A DNA stretch of 64,000 nt, from the NCBI RefSeq assembly GCF_020171655.1, contig NZ_JAIVAC010000001.1, forward strand, positions 434,001 through 498,000. Reading direction: 5' to 3'. Positions 29,301 through 37,947 of this stretch are shown one piece after another; positions within the stretch are counted from its first letter, which is position 1; each line of letters starts with the position of its first letter. A program made the position numbers and the translations under genes. The notes beneath the pieces were generated by a model that was not told the origin of the DNA, ran no database searches, and saw nothing but the letters and a program-made list of their open reading frames with translations. Source of the stretch: Exiguobacterium aestuarii. GTDB lineage: Bacteria; Bacillota; Bacilli; Exiguobacteriales; Exiguobacteriaceae.

Positions 29301-29899
29301 TTCACGAACGCTTTACGTTCTTGTCTGAACAGCGGGATGACTTGGTCAGTGCGAAAGAAGATTTGTATGAGATCATCGCCGAGATGGACCGTGAAGTGAC
29401 ACGTCTTTTCAAAGAGACATATACGAACGTGCGGGCACACTTCAAACAGACGTTCACCGAGTTATTCGGTGGGGGCGAAGCCGATTTGAAATTGGTCGAT
29501 GAGTCCGACTTGTTGAATACAGGGATTGAAATCGTCGCCAAACCGCCTGGCAAAAAGCTGCAGACGCTCAGTCTGTTGTCTGGAGGAGAACGTGCACTCA
29601 CGGCAATCGCCTTACTGTTTGCGATTTTAAAAACGCGTCCGGTACCATTCTGTGTCCTCGATGAAGTCGAAGCGGCGCTTGATGAGGCGAACGTACATCG
29701 GTTCGGGGAATATATTCGCACGCTCTCAATCGACACGCAATTTGTCATCATCACGCACCGAAAAGGTACAATGGAAGCGGCAGATACGCTTTATGGCGTC
29801 ACGATGCAACAGAACGGAGTGTCCGAAGTGTTATCGGTCGAACTGTCTGAAGCAAAACGTGTCGTAGAAATGGATGAAGAGATGGAGGAATCACGTTGA
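26342..29899 (+). CDS. smc: Chromosome segregation ATPase SMC
   Basis: A 1185-residue condensin subunit that, with ScpA and ScpB, extrudes DNA loops from ParB-parS sites. N-terminal ATPase half with Walker A GPNGSGKSN (about 32-40); two long coiled-coil arms (about 165-500 and 665-1010); hinge around 510-660 with the glycine-rich VNVGGSMTGGS end; C-terminal signature LSGGERALTAIALLFAIL and Walker B FCVLDEVEAALD. ATG 26342 is chosen with AGGATGG 5 bases upstream and matches the family start HLKRIELAGFKSF. ftsY overlaps its stop. Confidence 0.97.
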   Translation: MHLKRIELAGFKSFAKRIELDFRPGVTAVVGPNGSGKSNISDAVRWVLGEQSAKSLRGAKMEDVIFAGSEGENHRNVAEVTLVLDNRDEQLRLPYEEVSVTRRVTRSGDSDYFMNKKPCRLKDVIDLFLDTGLSRDAFAIIGQGRVEQVISGKPEDRRAVIEEAAGVLKYRQRKKQAERKLQDTELNLSRVDDILFELADRVEPLREQAALAREYTVAKARHDELETGIMGAEIQLLQQEIEQVTVRHTESIKQLSDCDRSVQHLTEERTQLEATLSTLRDELSEMNQKEREQSTYVERLTGDIKLAKAQEEHGAEMKERLVRQREEVSAEMEELETRLVVVRDELSKKVDTLRQTTEARDTLQQQLTAASRDFNAEIEALQSEAFELATTRATISNQQKREQRDIDVAIESKERLLRENKHRLDDRSSQEATLEATRERYEDVQGRFELLSKKEAELRDQETAIREKLTRAETSYYDLERRRQKTEDRIEMLERMKQSYEGYFHAVKFVLKDRSSGVLGAVAELIRVRPSYEAAIETALGQTQQHVVVKDETVGRHEIDRLRKANAGRATFLPMTTIKPRFVPTEVLHRLESMTGFVGVASDLVETDESFETLKKSLLGSVLVAETLEVANRIAQMTGYRFRVVTLEGDIVNVGGSMTGGSRKQGVALFTQSRELDDLKQGLTQGLAMLHEQKQRLQEYTEALKTITEALSTLRDEKRTVEGLLREVEAAYRTAERASLDAKSQLELFDHEMLRYEKTIETSTAELERLTKTLADTDKEQADIRVRLESLRAEQAKSAESTGQLETLLRQNELDLQRHTLEEERVRYEVERLTTERKRLQERTDQMNRELTRLDSGEVVSSAELEETLATAKLEFSNIQGRLQEMTVTLKSNEEAYRIMRQRVDQATEARRQAEAVVRKLETAKQEFELKRQWKLDALEEHGLVAELLPALEIPLDEAKEEFKLLVRQIEEIGPVNLNAIEEFDSVHERFTFLSEQRDDLVSAKEDLYEIIAEMDREVTRLFKETYTNVRAHFKQTFTELFGGGEADLKLVDESDLLNTGIEIVAKPPGKKLQTLSLLSGGERALTAIALLFAILKTRPVPFCVLDEVEAALDEANVHRFGEYIRTLSIDTQFVIITHRKGTMEAADTLYGVTMQQNGVSEVLSVELSEAKRVVEMDEEMEESR

Positions 29900-30921
29900 G
29901 TTTTTTCAAGAAATTAAAAGAAAAATTAACGACATCTACCCAAGAGGTGTCACAAAAGTTTACAGACGGATTGACGAAGACGCGTGACGGATTTGCGAGT
30001 GCCGTCAACGACCTCGTTTACCGTTTTCGCGAGGTGGATGAGGACTTCTTCGATGAACTCGAAGATCTGCTCATCCAAGCGGATGTCGGCGTCACGACGA
30101 CGATGGACCTTGTCGAAGACTTGAAAGAAGAAGTCAAACGGCGCAACTTGAAGGACCCGGTCGCTGTTCGGGATGCTCTCGTTGAAGTGGTGGCGAAACG
30201 CCTTCAGGAAGACGAATCTGACCGCGAACTGAACATGCAAGACGGGCTCACGGTCATCTTGTTTGTCGGTGTGAACGGGGTCGGAAAGACGACGACAATC
30301 GGGAAACTGGCGCATCAATTGAAGTCGGAAGGTCGTAACGTCATGCTCGCGGCAGGAGACACGTTCCGTGCAGGAGCGATCGAGCAACTTCAAGTATGGG
30401 GCGAACGCGTCGGAGTACCGGTCATTCGTCAAACGGAAGGGTCTGACCCGGCTGCCGTCGTATACGATGCAGTTCAATCTGCGAAGTCACGTAACATGGA
30501 CGTGCTCATCTGTGACACGGCGGGACGCCTTCAAAATAAAGTGAACTTAATGAAAGAACTTGAAAAAGTGAAGCGGGTCATCGAACGAGAAGTCCCGAAC
30601 GGACCACATGAGGTGTTACTCGCATTAGATGCAACGACTGGACAAAACGCTATGATTCAAGCAAAAGCGTTCAAAGAAGCGACGAACGTGAGCGGGATCG
30701 TCTTGACGAAACTCGACGGTACAGCAAAAGGTGGGATTGTTCTCGCGATTCGAAATGAACTCGATATTCCGGTCAAATATGTCGGTCTCGGGGAGAAGAT
30801 GGACGATTTGCAAGAGTTTGACCCAGAGCAGTTCGTCCTGGGGTTGTTCGGAGACGTTTTCGAGGACAAATCAGAAGAGGACTCAACTGAAAATGAGGAC
30901 ACAAACAAAGACCTCGCCTAA
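29896..30921 (+). CDS. ftsY: Signal recognition particle receptor FtsY
   Basis: A 341-residue SRP-GTPase that docks Ffh-ribosome complexes at the membrane. It has an N-terminal membrane-binding amphipathic helix (SFFKKLKEKLT), the four-helix N domain and the G domain GVNGVGKTTTIGKLA, DTAGRLQNK and TKLDGTAKGG. TTG 29896 overlaps the smc stop (TTGA) with GGAGG upstream. A short acidic tail follows the G domain. Confidence 0.95.
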   Translation: MSFFKKLKEKLTTSTQEVSQKFTDGLTKTRDGFASAVNDLVYRFREVDEDFFDELEDLLIQADVGVTTTMDLVEDLKEEVKRRNLKDPVAVRDALVEVVAKRLQEDESDRELNMQDGLTVILFVGVNGVGKTTTIGKLAHQLKSEGRNVMLAAGDTFRAGAIEQLQVWGERVGVPVIRQTEGSDPAAVVYDAVQSAKSRNMDVLICDTAGRLQNKVNLMKELEKVKRVIEREVPNGPHEVLLALDATTGQNAMIQAKAFKEATNVSGIVLTKLDGTAKGGIVLAIRNELDIPVKYVGLGEKMDDLQEFDPEQFVLGLFGDVFEDKSEEDSTENEDTNKDLA

Positions 30922-30943
30922 GTTTTACTGTTAAGAAAAAAAC

Positions 30944-30972
30944 TTGACAAGTACTAGGCACGGCTGTACTAT
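30944..30972 (+). promoter_or_regulatory. Sigma-A promoter for ylxM-ffh
   Basis: TTGACA (30944-30949), 17-base spacer, TACTAT (30967-30972), in the ftsY-ylxM gap. Close to consensus. Confidence 0.75.
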
Positions 30973-31017
30973 TGGTAGTTGTAAAGGGATTTCACTTAAC
31001 ATGTGGAGGTGAAAGGT

Positions 31018-31341
31018 TTGACGCTCGAAAAAACGAATCGCATGAACTATCTCATCGATTTCTATCAAGCGCTCCTCACACCGAAACAGCGCAATTATAT
31101 GTCTCTTTATTACCTAGATGACTACTCGCTCGGAGAGATAGCGGAAGAGTTTGAAGTCAGCCGTCAAGCGGTCTACGATAACATAAAGCGTACAGAAACG
31201 ATGCTTGAACAGTACGAGGAAAAGCTCGCTCTATTCGAAAAATTCGAACAGCGTCAGCAACTTCTTCAGACCCTCAAACGTCAAGTCGAGCTCACGGATG
31301 ACGTGCAGGCTACGATTTCTGCGCTTGAGAATTTAGAGTAG
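31018..31341 (+). CDS. ylxM: YlxM-family helix-turn-helix protein of the SRP operon
   Basis: A 107-residue protein with sigma-70 region 4-like features: [35 protein letters not shown] forms the helix-turn-helix, followed by a charged helical tail. Homologues modulate SRP GTPase activity in streptococci; its DNA target, if any, is unknown. TTG 31018 is preferred, with GGAGGTGA 5 bases upstream and agreement with the family start [11 protein letters not shown]. Confidence 0.9.
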   Translation: MTLEKTNRMNYLIDFYQALLTPKQRNYMSLYYLDDYSLGEIAEEFEVSRQAVYDNIKRTETMLEQYEEKLALFEKFEQRQQLLQTLKRQVELTDDVQATISALENLE

Positions 31342-31352
31342 GGGGCTGGAGC

Positions 31353-32693
31353 ATGGCATTTGAAGGATTATCAGAACGGTTGCAATCGACGCTTTCAAAG
31401 ATGCGCGGTAAAGGGAAAATCTCTGAGGCTGATGTCAAAGAGATGATGCGTGAGGTTCGCCTCGCCTTACTAGAAGCCGACGTCAACTTTAAAGTGGTCA
31501 AGCAATTCGTCAATGACGTGAAAGAACGTGCAGTTGGTCAGGATGTCATGAAATCATTGACGCCAGGTCAACAAGTCGTCAAAATCGTTCACGAAGAGTT
31601 GACGAATTTGATGGGAAGCGATGTCGTCCCGATCTCATTCAGTCAGAAACCACCGACAGTCGTCATGATGGTCGGTCTGCAAGGGGCAGGTAAGACGACA
31701 ACGACCGGGAAGCTAGCGAACTTGATTCGCAAAAAGCATAACCGCAGTCCACTTCTCGTCGCGGCGGATATTTATCGTCCGGCGGCAATCAAGCAGCTCG
31801 AGACACTCGGAAAACAACTCGATTTACCGGTCTTCTCACTTGGCGATCAAGTGAAGCCGGAAGAGATTGTGACGAAAGCACTCGAGTACGCAAAAACAAA
31901 TCATCACGATTTCGTGTTGATCGATACGGCGGGTCGCCTTCATATCGACGAGACGCTCATGGGTGAGCTCGAAAATGTGAAGACGATTGCCAAACCAAAT
32001 GAAATCTTCCTTGTCGTCGACTCGATGACAGGTCAAGATGCGGTCAATGTGGCCGACAGTTTCAATGAGAAACTCGGAATCACCGGGGTCGTGCTCACAA
32101 AGCTCGACGGAGATACACGAGGCGGGGCAGCCCTTTCGATCAAGGCAGTCACGGGAGCGCCGATTAAATTCGTCGGTCTCGGCGAAAAGTTGGATGCCCT
32201 CGAACCATTCCATCCAGAACGCATGGCGTCACGGATCCTTGGAATGGGGGACGTGCTCTCGCTCATTGAAAAAGCCGAGACACAGATGGACCAAGACGCA
32301 GCGAGAGAGCTAGAAAGCAAAATTCGTGACGCGTCATTCACGTTCGATGATTTCATTGAACAGTTGGGTCAAGTGAAAAACATGGGCCCGATTGATGAAT
32401 TACTTTCGATGTTACCTGGTGCAGGTAAGATGAAAGGGTTGAAGAACGTCCAAATCGACGAAAAACAACTCGATCACGTCGAAGCGATCATTCGCTCGAT
32501 GACGAAACATGAGCGTTCCAACCCGGAAGTGCTCAACGCGAGTCGTCGGAAGCGGATTGCAAAAGGGAGCGGTCGCTCGATTCAAGAAGTGAACCGTCTC
32601 ATTAAACAGTTCGATGACATGAAGAAGCTGATGAAGCAAATGTCAGGACAAATGAAAGGGAAGAAAAAGGGCTTAGGTCTTCCGTTCTTCTAA
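31353..32693 (+). CDS. ffh: Signal recognition particle protein Ffh
   Basis: A 446-residue SRP54 homologue that, with the 4.5S/6S RNA, binds signal sequences emerging from ribosomes. N domain, then G domain with GLQGAGKTTTTGKLA (about 107-121), DTAGRL and TKLDGDTRGG, then the methionine-rich M domain (about 300-446) with KKLMKQMSGQMKG at its end. ATG follows GGGGCTGGAGC. FtsY, its receptor, lies just upstream. No SRP RNA gene is visible. Confidence 0.96.
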   Translation: MAFEGLSERLQSTLSKMRGKGKISEADVKEMMREVRLALLEADVNFKVVKQFVNDVKERAVGQDVMKSLTPGQQVVKIVHEELTNLMGSDVVPISFSQKPPTVVMMVGLQGAGKTTTTGKLANLIRKKHNRSPLLVAADIYRPAAIKQLETLGKQLDLPVFSLGDQVKPEEIVTKALEYAKTNHHDFVLIDTAGRLHIDETLMGELENVKTIAKPNEIFLVVDSMTGQDAVNVADSFNEKLGITGVVLTKLDGDTRGGAALSIKAVTGAPIKFVGLGEKLDALEPFHPERMASRILGMGDVLSLIEKAETQMDQDAARELESKIRDASFTFDDFIEQLGQVKNMGPIDELLSMLPGAGKMKGLKNVQIDEKQLDHVEAIIRSMTKHERSNPEVLNASRRKRIAKGSGRSIQEVNRLIKQFDDMKKLMKQMSGQMKGKKKGLGLPFF

Positions 32694-32702
32694 CAAAAAC
32701 TT

Positions 32703-32731
32703 TTGTCAGTCGGACAAAAAAGCTGTATACT
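32703..32731 (+). promoter_or_regulatory. Sigma-A promoter for rpsP operon
   Basis: TTGTCA (32703-32708), 17-base spacer and TATACT (32726-32731). A short TTTTGTC/GACAAAA inverted repeat (32701-32719) overlaps its -35 and may serve ffh termination. Confidence 0.65.
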
Positions 32732-32775
32732 ATAAAAGTTGTCAATTCTTAAACACATGATGGAGGTATATTACC

Positions 32776-33051
32776 ATGGCAGTTAAAATTCGTCTTAAGC
32801 GCATGGGCGCAAAAAAATCACCTTTCTACCGTATCGTTGTAGCAGACTCACGTTCACCACGTGACGGTCGCTTCATCGAGCAAGTTGGTCACTACAACCC
32901 GGTTGCAAAACCAGAAGCTGAAGTTCGCATCAACGAAGAACTCGCTCTCAAATGGTTGGCAGACGGCGCGAAGCCATCTGACACAGTACGTAACTTGTTC
33001 TCTAAAGCAGGGATCATGGAGAAATTCCACAACGCGAAAAACGCGAAGTAA
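32776..33051 (+). CDS. rpsP: 30S ribosomal protein S16
   Basis: A 91-residue protein of the 30S body, starting [20 protein letters not shown], with [18 protein letters not shown] and the usual length. TGGAGG lies 9 bases before ATG. In Bacillus khpA and ylqD follow; here a hairpin and rimM follow directly. Confidence 0.97.
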   Translation: MAVKIRLKRMGAKKSPFYRIVVADSRSPRDGRFIEQVGHYNPVAKPEAEVRINEELALKWLADGAKPSDTVRNLFSKAGIMEKFHNAKNAK

Positions 33052-33057
33052 TGATGT

Positions 33058-33087
33058 GGCCGACCTTTTCTGAGGTCGGCCTATTTT
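33058..33087 (+). terminator. Hairpin between rpsP and rimM
   Basis: GGCCGACCT (33058-33066), loop TTTCTG and AGGTCGGCC (33073-33081) followed by TATTTTG. A modest terminator that would lower rimM and trmD relative to the ribosomal protein. Confidence 0.6.
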
Positions 33088-33105
33088 GTTGAGGAGGGAA
33101 CGCGA

Positions 33106-33621
33106 ATGGATTGGTTATACGTTGGGAAAATCGCCAATACGCACGGCCTTAAAGGGGAAGTAAAGATTTTGGCGGCGACAGATTTTCCGGAAGAACGCTT
33201 TAAAAAAGGGAACACGTTGTTCCTTGACGTGGACGGAACGAAACAAGAGATGACGATCACAACTTATCGTCCGCATAAGCAGTTCCATCTCGTCACGTTC
33301 AAAGGGTTTGAGAATATCAACCTCATTGAGAAATATAAAGGCTTGAAGTTATATGTTCATGCCGAACACGTGCATAATCTCTCGGAGAACGAATATTACT
33401 ATCATGAGATTATCGGTTGTGAGGCAATTGTCGATGGTGAGTCGATCGGTGTGATCGATGATATCTTTGAGACGGGTGCGAACGACGTATGGGTCATCAA
33501 ACGCCCAGGAAAATCGGATGCCCTCATTCCTTATATCGAATCGGTCGTGAAAGAGATTGACGTCGAATCGAAACGTGTCGTTATCACCCCGATTCCCGGA
33601 ATGATTGACGATGAAGATTGA
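33106..33621 (+). CDS. rimM: 16S rRNA processing protein RimM
   Basis: A 171-residue 30S assembly factor. The N-terminal RimM domain ([16 protein letters not shown]) is followed by a PRC-barrel domain (about 93-170: [28 protein letters not shown]). It helps fold the 30S head around S19. GGAGGGA precedes ATG. trmD overlaps its 3' end by 11 bases. Confidence 0.96.
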   Translation: MDWLYVGKIANTHGLKGEVKILAATDFPEERFKKGNTLFLDVDGTKQEMTITTYRPHKQFHLVTFKGFENINLIEKYKGLKLYVHAEHVHNLSENEYYYHEIIGCEAIVDGESIGVIDDIFETGANDVWVIKRPGKSDALIPYIESVVKEIDVESKRVVITPIPGMIDDED

Positions 33622-34327
33622 TGTGTTGACGTTATTCCCGGACATGTTCAAGACGCTCGACCATTCCATCGTCGGCCGCGCGAAAGCGCTCGGACAAGTG
33701 GAGATGTCGTTCATCAATTTCCGGGATTTTTCAACGAACAAGCATCATAAGGTTGACGATTATCCGTACGGGGGAGGGGCGGGCATGTTGCTCACCCCAC
33801 AACCGATCTTTGATGCGTTTGACTCGATCGAGGCGAAGTCACCACGTGTCATCCTTACGACACCGACCGGAAAGCCGTTTAATCAGCAGATGGCGGAAGA
33901 ATGGGCACGGGAAGAACACCTGATCTTTTTGTGTGGGCATTATGAAGGATTCGACCAACGCATCCACGATGAACTGGCGACAGACGAAGTGTCGATTGGT
34001 GACTTTGTCTTGACGGGTGGCGAGCTTGCGACGATGGTGATGATCGATGCGACGGTGAGACTGCTCCCGGACGTCCTCGGCGATCAGGCAAGCCACGAGG
34101 ATGATTCGTTCTCAACCGGTCTACTGGAATATCCGCACTATACACGACCTGCCGATTTTCGTGGGTTGAAGGTACCGGACGTCCTCCTCTCTGGCAATCA
34201 TGCCCGCATCGAGACGTGGCGACGCGAACAATCACTCGAGCGAACGTACAGACGTCGACCGGATCTACTCGAGCAACTCGAGCTGACAGAAGACGATAAA
34301 AAGTTTCTCCAATCGTTGCGCGATTGA
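33611..34327 (+). CDS. trmD: tRNA (guanine-37 N1) methyltransferase TrmD
   Basis: A 238-residue SPOUT enzyme that makes m1G37 and prevents +1 frameshifting. Motifs: [12 protein letters not shown] start, [24 protein letters not shown] and the knot segment [19 protein letters not shown] 33611 (within rimM) has GGA 9 bases upstream; a TTG six bases earlier is less likely. Confidence 0.96.
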   Translation: MKIDVLTLFPDMFKTLDHSIVGRAKALGQVEMSFINFRDFSTNKHHKVDDYPYGGGAGMLLTPQPIFDAFDSIEAKSPRVILTTPTGKPFNQQMAEEWAREEHLIFLCGHYEGFDQRIHDELATDEVSIGDFVLTGGELATMVMIDATVRLLPDVLGDQASHEDDSFSTGLLEYPHYTRPADFRGLKVPDVLLSGNHARIETWRREQSLERTYRRRPDLLEQLELTEDDKKFLQSLRD

Positions 34328-34344
34328 GAAATATATGCTATGTT
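34316..34344 (+). promoter_or_regulatory. Candidate promoter for rplS
   Basis: TTGCGC (34316-34321), 17-base spacer and TATGTT (34339-34344); it overlaps the end of trmD. Matches to consensus are moderate. Confidence 0.35.
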
Positions 34345-34345
34345 T

Positions 34346-34430
34346 GAGCATGTGGGTTAAACCCATCGATTACCGATGTTCCGCTATTGGATGCTTGGGC
34401 ATATGAAGATATGAACATTGAAGAAAAAGG
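34346..34430 (+). promoter_or_regulatory. Candidate structured leader of rplS (L19 leader-like)
   Basis: The 114-base trmD-rplS gap holds nested inverted repeats: GGGTTAAACCC (about 34356-34366), ATCGATTACCGAT (about 34368-34380) and CATATGAAGATATG. Firmicutes rplS genes often carry a short autoregulatory L19 leader, and the position fits. I could not match it to a covariance model. Confidence 0.4.
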
Positions 34431-34441
34431 AGATATGATTC

Positions 34442-34795
34442 ATGAACACACAAAAACTGTTCCGTGAAATCACAGAAGAACAATTCAAATCGGACGTACC
34501 TGCTTTCCGTCCTGGTGACACAGTACGTGTCCACGTTAAAGTTGTAGAGGGAACGCGTGAGCGTATCCAGATCTTCGAAGGTGTTGTAATCAAGCGTAAA
34601 GGTGGCGGCATCAGCGAAACATTCACAGTCCGTAAGATTTCTTACGGCGTAGGTGTTGAGCGTGCATTCCCGCTTCACTCACCACGCGTTGCACAAATCG
34701 AAGTCGTACGCTACGGTAAAGTTCGCCGTGCGAAACTTTACTACCTCCGTAACCTTCGCGGTAAAGCAGCACGTATTAAAGAAATCCGTCGTTAA
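34442..34795 (+). CDS. rplS: 50S ribosomal protein L19
   Basis: A 117-residue protein at the 30S-50S interface. [29 protein letters not shown] and the C-terminal [20 protein letters not shown] are the L19 signatures. AAAAAGGAG precedes ATG. A strong terminator follows. Confidence 0.97.
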   Translation: MNTQKLFREITEEQFKSDVPAFRPGDTVRVHVKVVEGTRERIQIFEGVVIKRKGGGISETFTVRKISYGVGVERAFPLHSPRVAQIEVVRYGKVRRAKLYYLRNLRGKAARIKEIRR

Positions 34796-34805
34796 GATGG
34801 GAATT

Positions 34806-34838
34806 AAGCTTGTCGCTTGCGACAAGCTTCTTTTTTTC
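34806..34838 (+). terminator. Intrinsic terminator after rplS
   Basis: AAGCTTGTCG (34806-34815), loop CTTG, CGACAAGCTT (34820-34829), then C and seven T. Strong. Confidence 0.9.
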
Positions 34839-34847
34839 TAGTACAAT
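34817..34847 (+). promoter_or_regulatory. Candidate lepB promoter overlapping the rplS terminator
   Basis: TACAAT (34842-34847) with TTGCGA (34817-34822) 19 bases upstream, the -35 lying in the terminator loop and arm. Confidence 0.35.
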
Positions 34848-34877
34848 AAGTTCAAATGGATAGAGGAGTGAGTGAAG

Positions 34878-35420
34878 TTGAAAGAAGTGTTTAGTTGGCT
34901 CAAGGCCATCGTTGTCGCTCTTGTCATCGCGTTCGTCATCCGGACGTTCATCTTCGTTCCTGTCATCGTTGAAGGGGAGTCGATGATGCCGACACTCCAC
35001 AATGCGGATCGAATGATCGTCAGTAAAATTTCGAACTATGTTGGTGAGCTAGACCGAGGTGATATCGTCGTATTCCATGCGACAGAATCAAAAGATTATA
35101 TTAAACGTGTCATCGCCATTCCAGGCGACACGCTCGAATATCGAGATGACGTGCTCTATATTAACGGTGAAGCGGTAGAAGAACCGTATTTAGACGAGTT
35201 CCGCGCACAGATGAACGGGTTCCCGCTGACGGAGAACTTCACGCTTGAACAAGTGACAGGCGAGTCAGTCGTCCCTGAAGACTCATACTTCGTCATGGGA
35301 GACAACCGTCAAAACTCGAAGGACAGTCGTGAAATCGGATTTGTGTCGAAAGAGGAGATTGTCGGTAAGACGAACTTCATCTTCTGGCCGCTCGACGATG
35401 TTGGCACGGTAGAAGATTAA
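34878..35420 (+). CDS. lepB: Signal peptidase I
   Basis: A 180-residue membrane serine protease that removes signal peptides from Sec and Tat exports. One N-terminal membrane helix (about 9-31), catalytic Ser35 in GESMMPT, general-base Lys76 in DYIKRVIAIPGD, and GDNRQNSKDSR near the end. TTG 34878 is preferred because AGAGGAG lies 9 bases upstream; GTG 34872 leaves only 3. The proximity to SRP genes fits the export pathway. Confidence 0.94.
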   Translation: MKEVFSWLKAIVVALVIAFVIRTFIFVPVIVEGESMMPTLHNADRMIVSKISNYVGELDRGDIVVFHATESKDYIKRVIAIPGDTLEYRDDVLYINGEAVEEPYLDEFRAQMNGFPLTENFTLEQVTGESVVPEDSYFVMGDNRQNSKDSREIGFVSKEEIVGKTNFIFWPLDDVGTVED

Positions 35421-35432
35421 GGTGGTGCTTTT

Positions 35433-36293
35433 TTGGCAATTCAATGGTTTCCTGGTCACATGGCCAAAGCAAGAAGACAAGTAACTGAAAAATTAAAATT
35501 GATCGATGTCGTCATCGAGCTCGTGGATGCACGTGTGCCACAATCGAGTCGTAACCCGATGGTCGACGAGATTACGGCTGGTAAGCCAAGACTCATCGTC
35601 CTCAACAAGGCGGACATGGCCGACCCTGTCGTGACGGACGCGTGGTTACGTGCTCTGAAGCGAGAAGAGGTCGAAGTCGTCGCGGTTGATGCAAAGCATA
35701 GCAAAGGCTTGAAACAGCTCATCACAGGCGCGCAAAAGTTGATGCAAGAAAAACATGACCGCATGCGTGAAAAGGGACGTAACCCTGGCCCGATTCGTGC
35801 GCTCATCATCGGGATCCCGAACGTCGGGAAGTCGACGCTCATCAACCGTCTCGCAGGTCGTAACATCGCTATCACAGGCGACCGACCGGGTGTGACGAAG
35901 CGTCAACAGTGGATCAAGATGAAAGGTGGCGAGATGGAGCTCTTGGACACGCCGGGTATTCTCTGGCCGAAGTTTGAGGACCAACTCGTAGGATATCGTC
36001 TCGCCGCGACCGGCGCCATCAAAGACGAGATTCTCAATTTAGATGATATCGCCTTGTATACGGTTCGTGAGTTGCATGCTCGTTATCCGGAACAATTAAA
36101 GGAACGGTTCAAACTCGAAACGTTACCGGAGGACGGCGTGGAACTTCTTGAGATGATTGGGAAGAAGCGCGGTCTCATCAGTGGCGGTTACGTCGATTTT
36201 GAGAAGGCGAGCGAACTACTTTTGAATGAACTACGGCATGAAAAAATCGGACGGATCTCGCTTGAGACACCGGCTGACCATGAAATGGCGTAA
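35433..36293 (+). CDS. rbgA: Ribosome biogenesis GTPase RbgA (YlqF)
   Basis: A 286-residue circularly permuted GTPase needed for late 50S assembly (L6, L16, L27, L33, L35 and L36 incorporation). Order G4 (NKAD), G1 (GIPNVGKST), G3 (DTPG), and a C-terminal helical RNA-binding domain. FPGHMAKA at the N-terminus is the family hallmark. TTG 35433 start after AAGGTGGTG. Confidence 0.96.
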   Translation: MAIQWFPGHMAKARRQVTEKLKLIDVVIELVDARVPQSSRNPMVDEITAGKPRLIVLNKADMADPVVTDAWLRALKREEVEVVAVDAKHSKGLKQLITGAQKLMQEKHDRMREKGRNPGPIRALIIGIPNVGKSTLINRLAGRNIAITGDRPGVTKRQQWIKMKGGEMELLDTPGILWPKFEDQLVGYRLAATGAIKDEILNLDDIALYTVRELHARYPEQLKERFKLETLPEDGVELLEMIGKKRGLISGGYVDFEKASELLLNELRHEKIGRISLETPADHEMA

Positions 36294-36318
36294 AGTCCTG
36301 TGTAAACAGGGCTTTTTT
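36292..36318 (+). terminator. Intrinsic terminator after rbgA
   Basis: AAAGTCCTG (36292-36300), loop TGTAAA, CAGGGCTTT (36307-36315), one wobble pair, six T. The rbgA stop overlaps its 5' arm. Confidence 0.75.
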
Positions 36319-36334
36319 GAATAGGAGGAAGAAC

Positions 36335-37087
36335 GTGACGATTCAACAGATTAAACAACAACTAGCGGACATCCGATATGAAGAATGGGTACAAATCTTC
36401 CCAACCTTGTCACAAGACCCCCGTGCAGGCGTGCAAACGTTGCTTCGGCAAAAAGAGCGCCAATTTGAGCGAGAACAGGCATTGCAGGACGATTTTGAGC
36501 GTCGAATGACGTATGAACGTGAATGGAAGGCGCAAGGGTTCACTCGAATTGTCGGAGTCGATGAGGTCGGGCGTGGACCGCTCGCAGGACCGGTCGTGGC
36601 AGCTGCCGTCTTGCTACCGGAAGGGTTTTATATCGCGGGGTTGGACGATTCGAAGAAAATGTCGAAAACGGCGAGAGACACGGCATACGATCACATCATG
36701 GAAGTCGCAGAAATCGGTGTCGGAATCGTCGATCCTGCGGTAATCGATGAGGTCAACATCTATGAGGCGACGAAGCTTGCGATGATGGAGGCGATTCGTC
36801 AAGTCGGGGAGGTCGACGCTTTATTGATTGATGCCATGAAACTGGACCTCGACATACCTCAGCAGTCCTTGATTAAAGGGGACACGCTCAGCGTCTCAAT
36901 CGCTGCGGCGAGTGTTGTCGCTAAGGTCGTTCGGGACCGGATGATGGAAGAATACGACCGGACGTATCCTGGTTACGGGTTTGCCAATAACGCCGGGTAC
37001 GGGACGGAGACTCATTTAGAAGGATTGAGACGTTACGGGGTGACACCGATCCACCGTCGTACATTCGCCCCCATCAAGCATATGTGA
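36335..37087 (+). CDS. rnhB: Ribonuclease HII
   Basis: A 250-residue RNase H2 that removes ribonucleotides and RNA primers from DNA. Catalytic motif VGVDEVGRGPLAGPV with the first Asp-Glu pair, LIDAMKLD and KGDTLSVSIAAASVVAKV follow. An N-terminal extension of about 70 charged residues precedes the domain, as in Bacillus. GTG 36335 is chosen with AGGAGGAA upstream. Confidence 0.95.
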   Translation: MTIQQIKQQLADIRYEEWVQIFPTLSQDPRAGVQTLLRQKERQFEREQALQDDFERRMTYEREWKAQGFTRIVGVDEVGRGPLAGPVVAAAVLLPEGFYIAGLDDSKKMSKTARDTAYDHIMEVAEIGVGIVDPAVIDEVNIYEATKLAMMEAIRQVGEVDALLIDAMKLDLDIPQQSLIKGDTLSVSIAAASVVAKVVRDRMMEEYDRTYPGYGFANNAGYGTETHLEGLRRYGVTPIHRRTFAPIKHM

Positions 37088-37101
37088 AAGGAGTGATGGC
37101 G

Positions 37102-37947
37102 TTGCGCATCGATCATCAAGGGGTTTTACCATTCAAAGTGACCGAACAGACGTCGCGACCGCTTTTGCTCGGGAATACAATTGTCGGGAAGGTGTTACAA
37201 CTTCTGCCCGGAAACGAGGCAGTCATGCAGTTGCCGCAAGGAATATTCCGGGTCGGTGTCAATGCGAACGTGAAAGAGAACGTGACGTATAAGATGGTCG
37301 TCACGGACGTCGAGCCGAAGCTCGTCTTGAAAGTCGTCCCACAAGCGACAGAAGCGCTCGTGGCTTCCAAATCACCTCTCCAGACATTAGGGGAACAACT
37401 TGCCCGTTTCATACGTGAACCGATTCCGACACCAGAATCGGTCAAGACAGCCGGGAAAACGATGCTAGAGAGTGGAGCGGGGTCTGATGTAAAGGCGCTC
37501 GTCGGCGAACTTTTCAAAGCGAAAGGCGAGCCGAAGTTCGAGCAGTTCGTGCGAGCTCAGGAAGCGTTCAATGCGACCCAAAGCCCTCCATACGTCGCTC
37601 AAGCATTTCACATACCGCATTTAGGTCCATTTGAAAACGTTCAACTTCGTTTAGAAGCACCAAAACGAGAGGCGATTGATTCTGATCATGCCCGAATCGT
37701 CTTGTTTCTTGAAACGCCACGATTCGGCGAAACGGGAATCGATGTGTTGATTCAAAAACGGTATGTATCCGTTCGGGTATTTAATGAGCAACATGATTTG
37801 AGTCCATACGTCCGTACATACGAACCGCTTCTAAAAGAAGGGTTGAAACGCGTCGATTTCGATTTGTCTTCTTTTTCATACGAAGCAAAGCGTGAGCGTG
37901 TGCCAGAAACATTTGCGCCTCTCGGAAAGGTGGATCTCCAAATATGA
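37102..37947 (+). CDS. ylqG: YlqG-like protein with FliK-type C-terminal region
   Basis: A 281-residue protein, no signal peptide or membrane helix. The C-terminal 90 or so residues fit the pattern of the flagellar hook-length control domain of FliK: FENVQLRL, then LFLETPRFGETGIDVLI, VSVRVFN, and a long L/V-spaced helix before DFDLSSFSYE. It sits with ylqH, a FlhB-like fragment, next to rnhB as in Bacillus. TTG 37102 has AAGGAG 8 bases upstream; ATG 37096 leaves only 2. The precise role is not established; the FliK kinship is my reading. Confidence 0.65.
   Translation: MRIDHQGVLPFKVTEQTSRPLLLGNTIVGKVLQLLPGNEAVMQLPQGIFRVGVNANVKENVTYKMVVTDVEPKLVLKVVPQATEALVASKSPLQTLGEQLARFIREPIPTPESVKTAGKTMLESGAGSDVKALVGELFKAKGEPKFEQFVRAQEAFNATQSPPYVAQAFHIPHLGPFENVQLRLEAPKREAIDSDHARIVLFLETPRFGETGIDVLIQKRYVSVRVFNEQHDLSPYVRTYEPLLKEGLKRVDFDLSSFSYEAKRERVPETFAPLGKVDLQI

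Noticed and set aside
32701-32719. TTTTGTC/GACAAAA as a terminator for ffh
   Set aside because: Short AT-rich stem without T-run; it overlaps the rpsP -35, so the function is unclear.
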